A stretch of DNA of 64,000 nt from Streptomyces sp. NRRL B-1140 (GCF_001280065.1 NZ_LGEA01000125.1:62001-126000); one strand, 5' to 3'; positions 47,954-57,351 are shown, numbered from the stretch's first letter. Notes: generated from the letters alone by a model not told the origin. A program made the numbers and translations.

Positions 47954-49180
47954 ATGGACATGGACACAACGAGCACGCGCGCCCACGACGACATACGCAC
48001 CGCACCGCGAGCCCTCGCCACCGAGGCCGTGCACGCCGGGCGGGACGACCTCGCCCGGCAGGGCCTGCACGCCCCGCCGATCGACCTGTCCACCACCTAC
48101 CCGTCGTACGACAGCCGTGGCGAGGCGGCCCGGATCGACGCCTTCGCCACCACCGGCGCCGAGCCCGACGGCCCGCCCGTCTACGGGCGGCTCGGCAACC
48201 CGACCGTGGCCCGCTTCGAGACGGCCCTGGCCCGCCTCGAGGGCACCGAAACCGCGGTCGCCTTCGCCAGCGGCATGGCCGCGCTCAGCGCCGTCCTGCT
48301 GGTCCGTGGCTCCATGGGTCTGCGGCACGTCGTCGCCGTACGCCCCCTCTACGGCTGCAGCGACCACCTGCTGACCGCAGGGCTGCTGGGCTCGGAGGTG
48401 ACCTGGACCGACCCGGCCGGCGTCGCCGACGCCCTGCGCCCGGACACCGGACTGGTCCTGGTCGAGTCCCCGGCCAACCCCACGCTCGCCGAGGTCGACC
48501 TGCGGGCCGTCGCACACGCCTGCGGCTCGGTGCCGTTGCTGGTGGACAACACCTTCGCCACGCCAGTCCTCCAGCGCCCCGCCGAGCACGGCGCCCGGCT
48601 GGTCCTGCACAGCGCCACCAAGTACCTCGGCGGCCACGGCGACGTCCTCGCGGGTGTGGTCGCCTGCGACGAGGAGTTCGCCGGCCGGCTGCGCCAGGTG
48701 CGGTTCGCCACCGGCGGCGTCCTGCACCCGCTGGCCGGCTATCTGCTGCTGCGCGGCCTGTCCACCCTTCCCGTCCGGGTCCGGGCGGCGTCGGCCACGG
48801 CGGCGGAACTGGCCCGCCGCCTCGCAGCCGACCCGCGGATCGCCCGGGTCCACTACCCGCGCATCGGCGGCGCGATGGTCGCCTTCGAGGTGCACTGCGA
48901 CCCGCACGAGGTGATCGCCGCGGTCCGTCTGATCACCCCGGCGGTGAGCCTGGGCAGCGTGGACACCCTCCTCCAGCACCCGGCCTCCATCAGCCACCGC
49001 ATCGTCAACGCGGACGACCGCAGGGGAGCGGGCGTGAGCGACCGGCTGCTGCGCATGTCGGTGGGCCTGGAGGACGTGGACGACCTGTGGTCGGATCTCG
49101 ACGCAGCCCTCGGACAACGCCCCGAAAGGGGCGCGGGGAACTGCGCGAACCACCACAGCGCACCCGCACTCGCGAACTGA
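47954..49180 (+). CDS. Trans-sulfuration PLP enzyme (cystathionine/methionine gamma-lyase-like)
   Basis: A 408-residue Cys/Met-metabolism PLP enzyme. Visible are [20 protein letters not shown], the [12 protein letters not shown] cofactor-phosphate region, [14 protein letters not shown] and the Schiff-base lysine K223 in [12 protein letters not shown]. It acts on cystathionine, methionine or homocysteine; the exact reaction is undetermined. The last 20 residues (after ALGQ) are encoded by a palindromic intergenic repeat, so the original stop appears to have been replaced. Divergent from the Lrp regulator that probably controls it. Confidence 0.9.
   Translation: MDMDTTSTRAHDDIRTAPRALATEAVHAGRDDLARQGLHAPPIDLSTTYPSYDSRGEAARIDAFATTGAEPDGPPVYGRLGNPTVARFETALARLEGTETAVAFASGMAALSAVLLVRGSMGLRHVVAVRPLYGCSDHLLTAGLLGSEVTWTDPAGVADALRPDTGLVLVESPANPTLAEVDLRAVAHACGSVPLLVDNTFATPVLQRPAEHGARLVLHSATKYLGGHGDVLAGVVACDEEFAGRLRQVRFATGGVLHPLAGYLLLRGLSTLPVRVRAASATAAELARRLAADPRIARVHYPRIGGAMVAFEVHCDPHEVIAAVRLITPAVSLGSVDTLLQHPASISHRIVNADDRRGAGVSDRLLRMSVGLEDVDDLWSDLDAALGQRPERGAGNCANHHSAPALAN
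49118..49169. repeat. Streptomyces palindromic intergenic repeat, copy 3 (inside a coding end)
   Basis: CGCCCC-GAAA-GGGGCG (49118-49133) followed by CGGGGAACTGCGCGAACCA and a CAGCGCACCCGCA tract is the classic form of the repeat. It encodes the C-terminal tail of the trans-sulfuration enzyme. Confidence 0.75.
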
Positions 49181-49189
49181 CGCACGCCC

Positions 49190-50446
49190 CTAGGACGCGG
49201 AGGCGCTCCCCAGCCCCTCCGCACTCCTCACGACCGCCTCGCCCAGCCGCGCCGTGATGACCAGCGTCCCTTCCTCGACCTGATAGTCGAGAGGAAGCCC
49301 CAGCCCCCGCATGGCGGCGACCATCCCCGTGTTGGACGCCTGCGTCACGGCGTAGACGCTGGAGCACCTCGCCTCGACAGCCATGGCGACGAGCCGCGTC
49401 AGCAGCTCCGCCCCGACACCCCGCCGCTGCCACGCGTCCTCGACGAGGAGCGCGACCTCCGTCTCGTCCCCGTCCCACAGGAGGTGACCGAGCCCGACGA
49501 TCCGCCCGGAAGCCGTCTGCACGGCGAGCGTGCGGCCGTAGCGCGGGCTGAGCAGGTGGTTGAGGTACCGGTCGGCGTCACGGACGGGCCCGTGATAGCG
49601 CAGCTTCAGCGTGCGCGGCGAGCAGCGATCGTGCATCGCCCGGGCCGCTTCGAGATCGCGTGTGTCGGCCCGCCGCACGGTGATGTCGCTGCCCTCGGCC
49701 AGCGTGAACACGTCCCGTCCGTGCGGCAGACGCGGTCCGAGCCGGGCGTCCAGCTCCACCAGAGCCCGCGCCCGGGCGAACTCGGTCGGGGTGAACGGCA
49801 GATACGGCCGTTCCACGATGATCATTCCGCCTTCCGGGGCGCGCAGCCGCATCACCGTGTCGTCGAGAGCCCCCTCGACGGCGAGGCCCTCCGGCGCCCG
49901 GCCGTCACCGGTCGGCGCGGGCAGGGACCGGATCGTGCACCGGCCCAGCAACTGGCGCAGCGCCAGCGGGAGTTCCGCCGAGTCCAGAGCGGTGCGGGCG
50001 GCCAGCCCGAGGACCCGGGTCGGCGCGTCGACCAGGTCGTGGGCGTCGGCCCGCTCGATCCAGGTGTCGGTGCCGCCGGCCGACTCGACGGCCGTGGTGA
50101 TCGCGGACGCCGGCAGGCCGTCCGGGCCCCGTAGCAGGAACTCGTCGACCGTGCCATCGGCCAGCGGGTGCGTCTGCAGGCTGAGGATGTCGACGCGCTG
50201 CGCGGCCAGGGCGCCGCACAGCGCCGCCAGCGACCCCGGTTCCTCCTGAACCGTGGTCCGCATCCGCCACAGGGTGTTCGCCCCCGGCACCTGCTCCGGT
50301 GCCGGGGACCCGGTATCACTCGTGGGCGGCGCGTGTTCCTGGCGTCGTGTTCGCCAGGCGTGGAACGCCGCCGCGACCTTCCGCCACGAGGTGGCGGGGT
50401 GGCGGTCGGCTTCGGCGTGCGTCATCCGGGTCACTTCTCGCGTCAT
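49190..50446 (-). CDS. ACT-domain plus GNAT acetyltransferase protein
   Basis: A 418-residue protein: an N-terminal ACT-like domain (RMRTTVQEEPGSLAALCGAL, AQRVDILSLQTHP, about 62-130) joined to a linker region and a GNAT domain near the C-terminus (about 260-400). GHLLWDGDETEVALLVEDAW and QRRGVGAELLTRLV give the acetyl-CoA-binding R/Q-x-x-G-x-G/A loop. It could be an amino-acid-regulated protein acetyltransferase, as known for Streptomyces and mycobacterial GNATs fused to regulatory domains, but with ACT instead of a cNMP domain. The start at 50446 is not strongly supported; 50425 is an alternative. Confidence 0.85.
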   Translation of the reverse strand: MTREVTRMTHAEADRHPATSWRKVAAAFHAWRTRRQEHAPPTSDTGSPAPEQVPGANTLWRMRTTVQEEPGSLAALCGALAAQRVDILSLQTHPLADGTVDEFLLRGPDGLPASAITTAVESAGGTDTWIERADAHDLVDAPTRVLGLAARTALDSAELPLALRQLLGRCTIRSLPAPTGDGRAPEGLAVEGALDDTVMRLRAPEGGMIIVERPYLPFTPTEFARARALVELDARLGPRLPHGRDVFTLAEGSDITVRRADTRDLEAARAMHDRCSPRTLKLRYHGPVRDADRYLNHLLSPRYGRTLAVQTASGRIVGLGHLLWDGDETEVALLVEDAWQRRGVGAELLTRLVAMAVEARCSSVYAVTQASNTGMVAAMRGLGLPLDYQVEEGTLVITARLGEAVVRSAEGLGSASAS

Positions 50447-50496
50447 GCACCCACTGTGACCGAACGGTGTTGCGTGATCGCGAACGCATTGTGACC

Positions 50497-50515
50497 GATG
50501 GGTAAAGGGCCCATC
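50497..50515 (-). terminator. Possible short terminator hairpin downstream of phoD
   Basis: GATGGG (50497-50502) pairs with CCCATC (50510-50515), 40 bases after the phoD stop on its strand. The stem is short and no T run follows, so it is weak. Confidence 0.3.
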
Positions 50516-50555
50516 TTGCCCTCTTTATCGACGCTTCAAACGTTGAGTTCCGTAC

Positions 50556-52118
50556 CTACTGGCCGACCCGGCCCGGCTGGAGCGCCTGCGTGAAGAGCAC
50601 GGTGCCGTCCTGCTCCCGCAGACGCACCGTCAGCTCGCCGCTGTGGCCGTCGATGTCGACCTCGCCGAAGAACTGGTAGCCACCGGCGGGGGAGACGTTG
50701 GCGGTGGCCGGCGCCTTCACGAAGACGCGGTCCGGGCCGAAGGTGCCGTCCAGCGCGTTCGCCGGGAAGGCGCCCGCGTTGAGCGGACCCGAGACGAACT
50801 CCCAGAACGGCTCGAAGTCCGTGAAGGCGGCCTTCGACGGCTGGTAGTGCTGCGCCGAGGTGTGGTGCACATCGGCCGTCAGCCACACCGTGCCCGTGAT
50901 CCGCCGGTGCTTGACGAATCGCAGCAGTTCGGCGATCTGCAGCTCACGCCCCAGGGGCTTGCCGGGATCGCCTTGCGCGACGGCCTCGATGTTCTGGCCG
51001 TCCGGGACGACCAGACCGATCGGCATGTCGGAGGCGATCACCTTCCACACCGCCCGCGAGCGGGACAGCTCGCGCTTGAGCCACTCCAACTGCTCCCGGC
51101 CGAGGATGCCCTGCGGGTCGGTGGTCTGGTCGCCGGGCGAGTTCGCGTTGCGGTAGGTGCGCATGTCCAGGACGAACACGTCCAGCAGCGGGCCGTGGCG
51201 CTGCACACGGTAGACCCGGCCGTCGGGACGGCGCAGCGTGGAGATCGGGAAGTACTCGGAGAAGGCCTGGCGGGCCCGGGCCGCGAGCACGTCGACGCGT
51301 TTCTCGGTGTACCGGGCGTCGGTGAGGATCTCGCCCGGGTACCAGTTGTTGACGACCTCGTGGTCGTCCCACTGGACGATGGACGGGACCCGGGCGTTGA
51401 AGGCGCGCAGGTTCTCGTCCAGCAGGTTGTAGCGGAAGTTGCCGCGGAACTCCGCAAGCGTCTCGGCGACCTTCGCCTTCTCCTCGGTCGTGACGTTCCG
51501 CCAGGTCCGGCCGTCGGGCAGGGGCACGGTCCCGGTGATCGGGCCGTCGGCGTAGATGTTGTCGCCACTGCAGAGGAAGAAGTCCGGGTCGAGGGCGGCC
51601 ATCGCGTTGTAGATCGTGTAGCCGCCCGACTCCGGGTTGATGCCCCAGCCCTGCCCGGCCAGGTCGCCGGACCAGACGAACCGCACGCCGTCGCGGCGCT
51701 TGGCGGACGCCGTGCGGAACGTGCCGGTGACCGGTTCGCCCGTGCGGCGCGGGTCGTCCGGGTCGGCCAGCAGCACGCGGTAGTGGATCTGCTCGCCGGA
51801 CGGCAGCCCGCGCAGCCGGGTCGTGCCGGTGAAGTCGGTGCCCGGACCGAGCAGCGGGCCCTGCCACCGGTGCGGGTTGCGGAACGCCTCGGTCGCCGAC
51901 GTCTCGACGATCATCCGGGCCGGCCGGTCGGAACGCACCCACACCAGCCCGGAGTCCTGGGTCACGTCGCCCGCCTGCACCCCCCACCCCGCGGCCGGGC
52001 GCCCGGAGCGTGCGAAGGCGGGCGCCGCGCCGAGAGCGGTGGGCAGGGTCAGGGCCGCCGACGCGGCGAGGGAGCCACGCAGGACGCTGCGGCGTGCGGG
52101 CGAGGGACGGTGCGACAT
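50556..52118 (-). CDS. phoD: Secreted alkaline phosphatase PhoD
   Basis: A 520-residue Tat-exported enzyme: the signal peptide has the twin-arginine ARRSVLRGSLAASAALTL and an AFA cleavage site near residue 36. PhoD features include WSGDLAGQGWG, FFLCSGDNIYADGPI, VQWDDHEVVNNWYPGE, and LTADVHHTSAQHYQP, which together bind Fe/Ca. It hydrolyses phosphodi- and monoesters outside the cell and is usually under PhoP control; no clear PHO box was identified. GGAGG lies about 7 bases before the ATG at 52118. Confidence 0.93.
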   Translation of the reverse strand: MSHRPSPARRSVLRGSLAASAALTLPTALGAAPAFARSGRPAAGWGVQAGDVTQDSGLVWVRSDRPARMIVETSATEAFRNPHRWQGPLLGPGTDFTGTTRLRGLPSGEQIHYRVLLADPDDPRRTGEPVTGTFRTASAKRRDGVRFVWSGDLAGQGWGINPESGGYTIYNAMAALDPDFFLCSGDNIYADGPITGTVPLPDGRTWRNVTTEEKAKVAETLAEFRGNFRYNLLDENLRAFNARVPSIVQWDDHEVVNNWYPGEILTDARYTEKRVDVLAARARQAFSEYFPISTLRRPDGRVYRVQRHGPLLDVFVLDMRTYRNANSPGDQTTDPQGILGREQLEWLKRELSRSRAVWKVIASDMPIGLVVPDGQNIEAVAQGDPGKPLGRELQIAELLRFVKHRRITGTVWLTADVHHTSAQHYQPSKAAFTDFEPFWEFVSGPLNAGAFPANALDGTFGPDRVFVKAPATANVSPAGGYQFFGEVDIDGHSGELTVRLREQDGTVLFTQALQPGRVGQ

Positions 52119-52244
52119 GGATACGCCTCCGGGACGGGATCCGGCCAAGTGTGCAGAGCCACACCTACGGGCACATCGCGGCGCACACACGAACCTCAAG
52201 TGAACAACCGACCGCAGGGTGGGGGAACGCGCGAACCGGTCGCC

Positions 52245-53684
52245 TCACCCGTTCGCGGCCCGCGCCATCAGGCGGACGCCCTCGGCGATCCTCGCGGGCG
52301 GCACATGGGCGTAGCCCAGGACCAGCCGGACCTCCCCGGCCGCCTCGGGCCCGGCCGGACCGTGGGCGTAGGCCGAGAGCGGGCGCACCGCCACCCCCGC
52401 CTCCGCCGTGCGCGTGAGAAACCGCTCCTCGGGTCCGTACCGCTCAGGCAGAGTGGCGATCACGTGCAGGCCCGCGGCGATCCCGGACACCTCCGCTCCG
52501 GGGAAGCGGGCGTCCAGGGCCGCGACCAGCGCGTCACGCCGTTCGCGGTAGGCGCGCTGGCAGCGGCGCAGCTGACGGTCGTAGTCGCCGCGCTCCAGGA
52601 AGCGGGCGAACACGGCCTGGTCGAGGGCCGGGTGGCCGAGATCCATCGTGCGTTTGCGTTCGACGACCTCCTCCGTCCAGGACTCCGGCACCAACAGCCA
52701 GCCCAGCCGCAGGCCCGGCGCGAGGGACTTGCTGACCGAGCCCGTGTAGGCCACGTGGTCCGGGTCGAGGCCCTGGAGCGCACCGACGGGGGCACGGTCG
52801 TAGCGGAAGTCGCCGTCGTAGTCGTCCTCCAGGACGATGCCGTCCACGGACCGCGCCCAGTCCAGCAGTCCGGCGCGCCGCCGGGCCGAACAGGCGATGC
52901 CGGTGGGGAACTGGTGGGCCGGGGTCGTCACCACGGCACGTACGCCGGACGCCCGCAGCGCCTCCAGGCAGACACCCTCGTCGTCGAGCGGCAAGGGCAC
53001 GGCGGCGACCCCGGCCGAGGCGTACAGCGCGTCGTGCTGGGGGCTGCCCGGGTCCTCCACTCCGACGGCGCGCATCCCGCGCGCGTGCAGTGCGGAGCCG
53101 AGCAGGGCCGTCGCCTGGGCCACGCCCGAGACGACCACGATCCGCTCGGGGTCCGCCGCCACGCCCCGCCGCCTGGCGAGCAGTTCGGCCAGCGCGGTAC
53201 GCAGCCTCGGCAGCCCGCGCGGATCGGGGTAGCCCAGCTCCTGGTGCGGCAGGTCCGCGAGCACGGCGCGCTGCGCGGCGGCCCACGCCGCGCGCGGGAA
53301 CAGCGCGAGGTCCGGCGTCCCGGGCACGAAGTCCGCCACGGCACCCGGCGAGCGCGGAGCGAGATCGTGGGCCGGTGGCCGCGCGGCCCGTACGGCCGCG
53401 CCCACCCACGTTCCGGCGCCCCGGCCGCTGCGCAGGTATCCCTCGGCGGTCAGCTGCTCGTACGTCTCCGTGACCAGCCCGCGGGACACCCCCAGGTCCG
53501 CCGCGAGGTCCCGGCTCGACGGCAGCCGGGTGCCCGGCGCGAGGCGGCCCGAGCGGACCGCCTCGCGCAGTGCCGCCTGCAGGGAACGACCACGTGTGCG
53601 GGCCGGTGCCGAAGCGGCGGGGAGCAGCAGCTCCCAGGCGGCGGACGCCGTACCGTCGCCCGGGTCGCTCCGCGTCGGCCTCAT
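52245..53684 (-). CDS. MocR/PdxR-type GntR regulator with aminotransferase domain
   Basis: A 479-residue protein: an N-terminal GntR winged helix (about residues 30-95; LAPGTRLPSSRDLAADLGVS) and a class I aminotransferase-fold domain. DLPHQELGYPDPRGLPRLRT, VLEDDYDGDFRYDRAPVGAL and the PLP-lysine region TGSVSKSLAPGLRLGW are visible. MocR proteins use the PLP domain as a sensor; some regulate vitamin B6 or amino acid genes. No B6 gene lies nearby. The alpha/beta hydrolase gene is 41 bases upstream on the same strand. Confidence 0.9.
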   Translation of the reverse strand: MRPTRSDPGDGTASAAWELLLPAASAPARTRGRSLQAALREAVRSGRLAPGTRLPSSRDLAADLGVSRGLVTETYEQLTAEGYLRSGRGAGTWVGAAVRAARPPAHDLAPRSPGAVADFVPGTPDLALFPRAAWAAAQRAVLADLPHQELGYPDPRGLPRLRTALAELLARRRGVAADPERIVVVSGVAQATALLGSALHARGMRAVGVEDPGSPQHDALYASAGVAAVPLPLDDEGVCLEALRASGVRAVVTTPAHQFPTGIACSARRRAGLLDWARSVDGIVLEDDYDGDFRYDRAPVGALQGLDPDHVAYTGSVSKSLAPGLRLGWLLVPESWTEEVVERKRTMDLGHPALDQAVFARFLERGDYDRQLRRCQRAYRERRDALVAALDARFPGAEVSGIAAGLHVIATLPERYGPEERFLTRTAEAGVAVRPLSAYAHGPAGPEAAGEVRLVLGYAHVPPARIAEGVRLMARAANG

Positions 53685-53725
53685 GAGGAGAGACCTTAGA
53701 GGCTTCGCCGCCCCTTCGTGCGGGG

Positions 53726-54556
53726 TCAGCGGCTGCCGTCGAGCACCACCCGGGCCACCAGCGCCGGATCGTCGTTCATCGGAACGTGTCCGCAACCGGG
53801 CAGCCGCACCAGCCGGGCCCCGGGTATGACGCCCTTGGCGCGCACACCCTGGCGGGGTATGAGCAGCCGGTCCCGGTTGCCCCACGCCACGGTGACCGGC
53901 GTCCCCACGATGTCGTCGGTGAACTGCACCGTCCGGCCGGAGCGCAGCGTCTCGGAGAACCCCTGGGCGCGGGCCAGGGCGAGCGTCTCGGCGACCACGG
54001 CCTCGGGCGAACGGCGGCCCGGGCGGGCGTAGATGGTGCTGGTCAGCAGGGTGCGGCCGAGGGCCGGGCGGGCCAGCCGCTCCACCAGGGGCGGCGGCAT
54101 CCGCCGGGCGATCTGCCGCATGGCCATCAGCACCGTGAAGGCGTAGCGGCGCTCGGCCTCGTTCCAGAACCCGGCGGGGGACAGGGCGGTGACGGAGCGG
54201 ACGAGCTGCGCCCGGGCCAGGTCCAGCGCCAGCAGACCGCCCAGCGAGTTGCCCGCCACGTGCGGCCGGTCGATCTCCAGCGCTTCGAAGAGGGCGGTCA
54301 GGACCGTGCTCATCGTGGGCAGGTCGTGCGCCATGCCGTCGGGGAGCGCCGGCGACGCACCGCAGCCCGGCAGGTCCACGGCGATCACGTCGCGTTCGGC
54401 CGCCAGCGCCGGGATCACCGGGTCCCACACCTGCCGGTGGTGACCGATGCCGTGCAGCAGGAGCAGCGGTTCGCCACTGCCCCGGCGCGTGTAGGACAGG
54501 GTCACGCTCTGCTCGCCCTGCGCGGAGGCGACTTTGAAGGAGACGGTGGCGGACAT
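53726..54556 (-). CDS. Alpha/beta hydrolase
   Basis: A 276-residue alpha/beta hydrolase: LLLLHGIGHHRQVWDPV (oxyanion HG), VIAVDLPGCGASPAL, the nucleophile elbow VAGNSLGGLLALDLA (Ser in GNSLGG), and the C-terminal catalytic His in LPGCGHVPMNDDP. A cap domain is present between. Substrate is unknown. The ATG at 54556 has GAGGAGC upstream. Confidence 0.9.
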   Translation of the reverse strand: MSATVSFKVASAQGEQSVTLSYTRRGSGEPLLLLHGIGHHRQVWDPVIPALAAERDVIAVDLPGCGASPALPDGMAHDLPTMSTVLTALFEALEIDRPHVAGNSLGGLLALDLARAQLVRSVTALSPAGFWNEAERRYAFTVLMAMRQIARRMPPPLVERLARPALGRTLLTSTIYARPGRRSPEAVVAETLALARAQGFSETLRSGRTVQFTDDIVGTPVTVAWGNRDRLLIPRQGVRAKGVIPGARLVRLPGCGHVPMNDDPALVARVVLDGSR

Positions 54557-54663
54557 GGGGTGCTCCTCGGCTGTACTCGCTGACGGACGCCGTAGACAGC
54601 TTGTCAGCAATTACTACCCGCGGGTAGCCCCAGGGGGAGGCGACCTTCGCCGCGCCGGCCCGT

Positions 54664-55317
54664 TCAACGCGACCGTCGCACCTCCAGGTTGAACGCACCG
54701 TGCCCGAACTTCTGGAACAGGTGGGCCCACAGGGGCAGCCACATCTCCACGGCGCGGGCCGCGCGGATGCCGCCGAGGTCCAGCACCCGCTCGGCCGGCC
54801 AGCCGAACTCCCCGAGCAGCGCCGTGACCTGCTCCCTGGCGTCCGGGTCGTCCCCGCAGACGAAGACGTTGTGCTCGCCGGGCACGCTGCCCGGATCCAC
54901 CATCACCCGGCAGTTGACCGTGTTGAGCGACTTCACCACGCGCGCGTGGGGAAAGGCACGCTGGATCTGCTCGCCGACACTGTCCGACTCGACGGGGGAC
55001 AGCCGCAGCTCGCCCTCCTCGAAAGCCAGCGGGTTGGACACGTCCACGACGACCTTGCCGTCGAGGTTCCGAGCACCCGCCGCCTCCAGCGCGGCCAGGG
55101 CCACCCGCCCCCCGACCGCGTTGACCACGACCTCCCCGAACTCCGCCGCCTGTGCGAACGTCCCCGCGCCCGCCCGGGGACCCGCGGCGGCGGCCCACTG
55201 CACGGCGGCCGTGTTGTCCGCCGTGCGCGAGCCCAGCCGCACCTCGTGCCCCAGCTCCACCAACCGCCCGCCGAGCGTACGCCCGACCTGTCCCGTGCCC
55301 AGCACTCCGTACCGCAT
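54664..55317 (-). CDS. F420-dependent NADP reductase-like oxidoreductase
   Basis: A 217-residue Rossmann-fold protein: the N-terminal nucleotide motif GVLGTGQVGRTLGGRLVELG, GSRTADN at the second strand, then VVVDVSNPLAF and FVCGDDPDA. It belongs to the NADPH:F420 oxidoreductase/Fno-like or related NADP reductase family. GGAGG lies 7 bases before the ATG at 55317. It is divergent from an ECF41 sigma factor gene 102 bases away; oxidoreductases are among the usual gene partners of ECF41 sigma factors. Confidence 0.85.
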   Translation of the reverse strand: MRYGVLGTGQVGRTLGGRLVELGHEVRLGSRTADNTAAVQWAAAAGPRAGAGTFAQAAEFGEVVVNAVGGRVALAALEAAGARNLDGKVVVDVSNPLAFEEGELRLSPVESDSVGEQIQRAFPHARVVKSLNTVNCRVMVDPGSVPGEHNVFVCGDDPDAREQVTALLGEFGWPAERVLDLGGIRAARAVEMWLPLWAHLFQKFGHGAFNLEVRRSR

Positions 55318-55418
55318 CGCCACCTCCGCAGCCGTACCGCCGATCACCGGATCCCTCTCGGCCATTCTGTCCGGCAAGGGGTGATTCCGCCTGGACAGGG
55401 CAGCAGCGGTGGGCTGGG

Positions 55419-56312
55419 ATGGAGCCCGTGACCACCGAGACCGCTACCGACGTCTTCGAAGCACACCGCCCCGTCCTGCTGGGCGTCGCCTACCGGATGC
55501 TGGGACGCGTGGCCGACGCGGAGGACGTGGTCCAGGAGGCCTGGCTGCGCTGGTCCGGCAGCGACCGCGGCGACGTGCGCGAACGGCGCGGTTACCTCGT
55601 GCGGATCACGACCCGCCTCGCCATCGACCGGCTCCGCCGGATCAAGGCCCGCGGCGAGACGTACGTCGGCCCCTGGTTGCCCGAGCCGTACCTCACCGAC
55701 TTCGGAGACACCGTGCCGGACACCGCCGAGCGTGCCGTGCTCGCCGACTCCGTCTCCCTCGCCGTGCTCGTCGTACTGGAGTCGCTGTCACCGCTGGAGC
55801 GGGCCGTGTTCGTGCTGCGCGAGGCCTTCTGCCTCCCCTACGCCGACATCGCCACCATGCTCGACCGCGGCGAACCGGCGGTGCGCCAACTGGCCGGGCG
55901 GGCCCGCAAGCACGTCGAGGAGCGACGCCCGCGCTACGAGGTCGACCCCGCCGAGCGCCGGGACCTCACCGAGCGGTTCCTCGCCGCGGCGGCCGGCGGC
56001 GACCTCGAGGGCCTCATGGCGCTGCTCGCCCCGGAGGTCCGGCTCGTCGGCGACAGCGGCGGCAAGTCCCGGGCGCCGCTGCGGGTTTTGCGGACCGCCG
56101 GCAAGGTGGGCCGCTTCCTCGTCGGCGCCGCGCAGAAGAGCCTGCCCGGCCTGACCGTGCGCTTCCTGGAGCTCAACGGCGGCCCGGCCGCGCTGATCCT
56201 CTCCGACGGCAGACCCGACTCCGTCGTCCAGATCGATGTCGCCGACGGCCGCGTCCAGTCCGTCTACATCATCCGCAATCCCGACAAGTTGCGGTCCCTG
56301 GACGCCGGTTAG
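55419..56312 (+). CDS. ECF41-type sigma factor with SnoaL-like C-terminal domain
   Basis: A 297-residue SigJ-type extracytoplasmic sigma factor: region 2 (AYRMLGRVADAEDVVQEAWL), the ECF41 linker motif GPWLPEP, region 4 (LSPLERAVFVLREAFCLPY), then a SnoaL-like C-terminal domain (about 180-297) ending in RNPDKL. In ECF41 factors this C-terminal domain regulates activity without an anti-sigma factor. The start is ATG at 55419, or GTG at 55428. It is divergent from an oxidoreductase gene that may be its target. Confidence 0.9.
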   Translation: MEPVTTETATDVFEAHRPVLLGVAYRMLGRVADAEDVVQEAWLRWSGSDRGDVRERRGYLVRITTRLAIDRLRRIKARGETYVGPWLPEPYLTDFGDTVPDTAERAVLADSVSLAVLVVLESLSPLERAVFVLREAFCLPYADIATMLDRGEPAVRQLAGRARKHVEERRPRYEVDPAERRDLTERFLAAAAGGDLEGLMALLAPEVRLVGDSGGKSRAPLRVLRTAGKVGRFLVGAAQKSLPGLTVRFLELNGGPAALILSDGRPDSVVQIDVADGRVQSVYIIRNPDKLRSLDAG

Positions 56313-56369
56313 ACGCACCGCGGGACCGGCCCACGGCCCTTCATGAACGCCCCGTGAACGTTCCCGGCC

Positions 56370-56405
56370 ATTGGTCTTGACCAAGAATCAGGGCCGCCCT
56401 ATGGT
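56370..56405 (+). promoter_or_regulatory. Promoter with DasR-site-like palindrome before the GntR gene
   Basis: TTGACC (56377-56382), a 17-base spacer and TATGGT (56400-56405) make a good housekeeping-type promoter. The 16-bp palindrome ATTGGTCTTGACCAAG (56370-56385) overlaps the -35 and matches 12 of 16 positions of the dre consensus recognised by the GntR/HutC protein DasR. It may serve autoregulation of the gene at 56481 or control by DasR. Confidence 0.6.
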
Positions 56406-56480
56406 CGCAGAGAAGTGCAACAACCTTTAATAAACAAGGGCGCCAAAACGTTGCCGACCACGGCGAATGCGGAGGACAGG

Positions 56481-57242
56481 GTGGGGACCACGCAGCTGGA
56501 ATCGGTGCAGGAACCGAAGTACTGGCACCTCAAGACCGTGCTCAGTGAGGCGCTCGACTCGGAGTTCTCCGTGGGGGAGATCCTGCCCAACGAGCGCGAC
56601 CTCGCGGCCCGCTTCGGAGTCGCCCGTGCCACGCTCCGCCAGGCCCTGGAACAACTCGAACTCGAAGGCAGGCTCCAGCGGCGGCGCGGTGTCGGCACGA
56701 CCGTCGCGCCGCCCCGCGAGGGCGTCTCCCTCGGCACCGGCCCGCAGGCCTGGCCGGGCGGCCCCGAGGACGCCTGGCAGCCCGCCGACTGCACGGCGGC
56801 CGTGCCGCCGGCGGGGGTCGCCGACGCGCTGGAGACCGGCCGGGACGAGACCGTGCACATCGTGCGGCGCTCCCGCGTCTCGCACGGCCGGCCGGTGGCC
56901 GCGGAGCTGCTGTACATCCCGCGGTCCTCGGTCCCCGAGCTCTCCGGGATCGACGCGCCGTCCGGAGCGGCACGCGCGCGTGCGGTGCTGCGGGAGTTGC
57001 AGCGGCTGGAGCTGGAGCGGCAGGAGAACGCGGTGGAACTCGGCTCCGCCGGGGCCGAGGAGGCGAAGGAGCTGGACCGGCTGCCCGGGGCGCCGGTCCT
57101 TGTCGTAACGACTCGTTTCATCGCCCTGGGGCGTACTGCTGCGCTGTCCGTGGCGACCTATCGCGCTGATACGTGCCGTCTCACCTTCGGTGATCCGGGG
57201 GGAGTCGAGATCCACGCCGGGATTCAGCGGCAGGCTTCCTGA
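56481..57242 (+). CDS. GntR-family (UTRA/HutC-type) regulator
   Basis: A 253-residue regulator: N-terminal GntR winged helix (EFSVGEILPNERDLAARFGV, then ARATLRQALEQLELEGRLQ) and a UTRA-type effector domain (about 110-250; VHIVRRSRVSHGRPVAAELL). GGAGG lies 7 bases before the GTG at 56481. An in-frame GTG at 56415 sits just at the predicted transcript start, so a leaderless longer form is also possible. Effector is unknown; sugar phosphates are usual for this class. Confidence 0.87.
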   Translation: MGTTQLESVQEPKYWHLKTVLSEALDSEFSVGEILPNERDLAARFGVARATLRQALEQLELEGRLQRRRGVGTTVAPPREGVSLGTGPQAWPGGPEDAWQPADCTAAVPPAGVADALETGRDETVHIVRRSRVSHGRPVAAELLYIPRSSVPELSGIDAPSGAARARAVLRELQRLELERQENAVELGSAGAEEAKELDRLPGAPVLVVTTRFIALGRTAALSVATYRADTCRLTFGDPGGVEIHAGIQRQAS

Positions 57243-57267
57243 CCTTGGCGCCGTGGGCGGTGCGGTG

Positions 57268-57351
57268 AGTGGGGCGCTGCGGGTTCGTCGTGGCCTGTCG
57301 CGCCCACGCGGCGGTGCCGCATGTCGACGGGGTCCCGCACCCCTAAAGGGG
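57268..57351. repeat. Streptomyces palindromic intergenic repeat, copy 4
   Basis: An extended copy in inverted orientation: a GGGCGCTGCGGGTTCGTCGT start, a CGCGCCCACGCGGCGGTGCC middle, and ACCCC-TAAA-GGGG at its end (about 57339-57351). The stop codon of the ROK gene (57343-57345) lies in the terminal hairpin. Confidence 0.6.
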
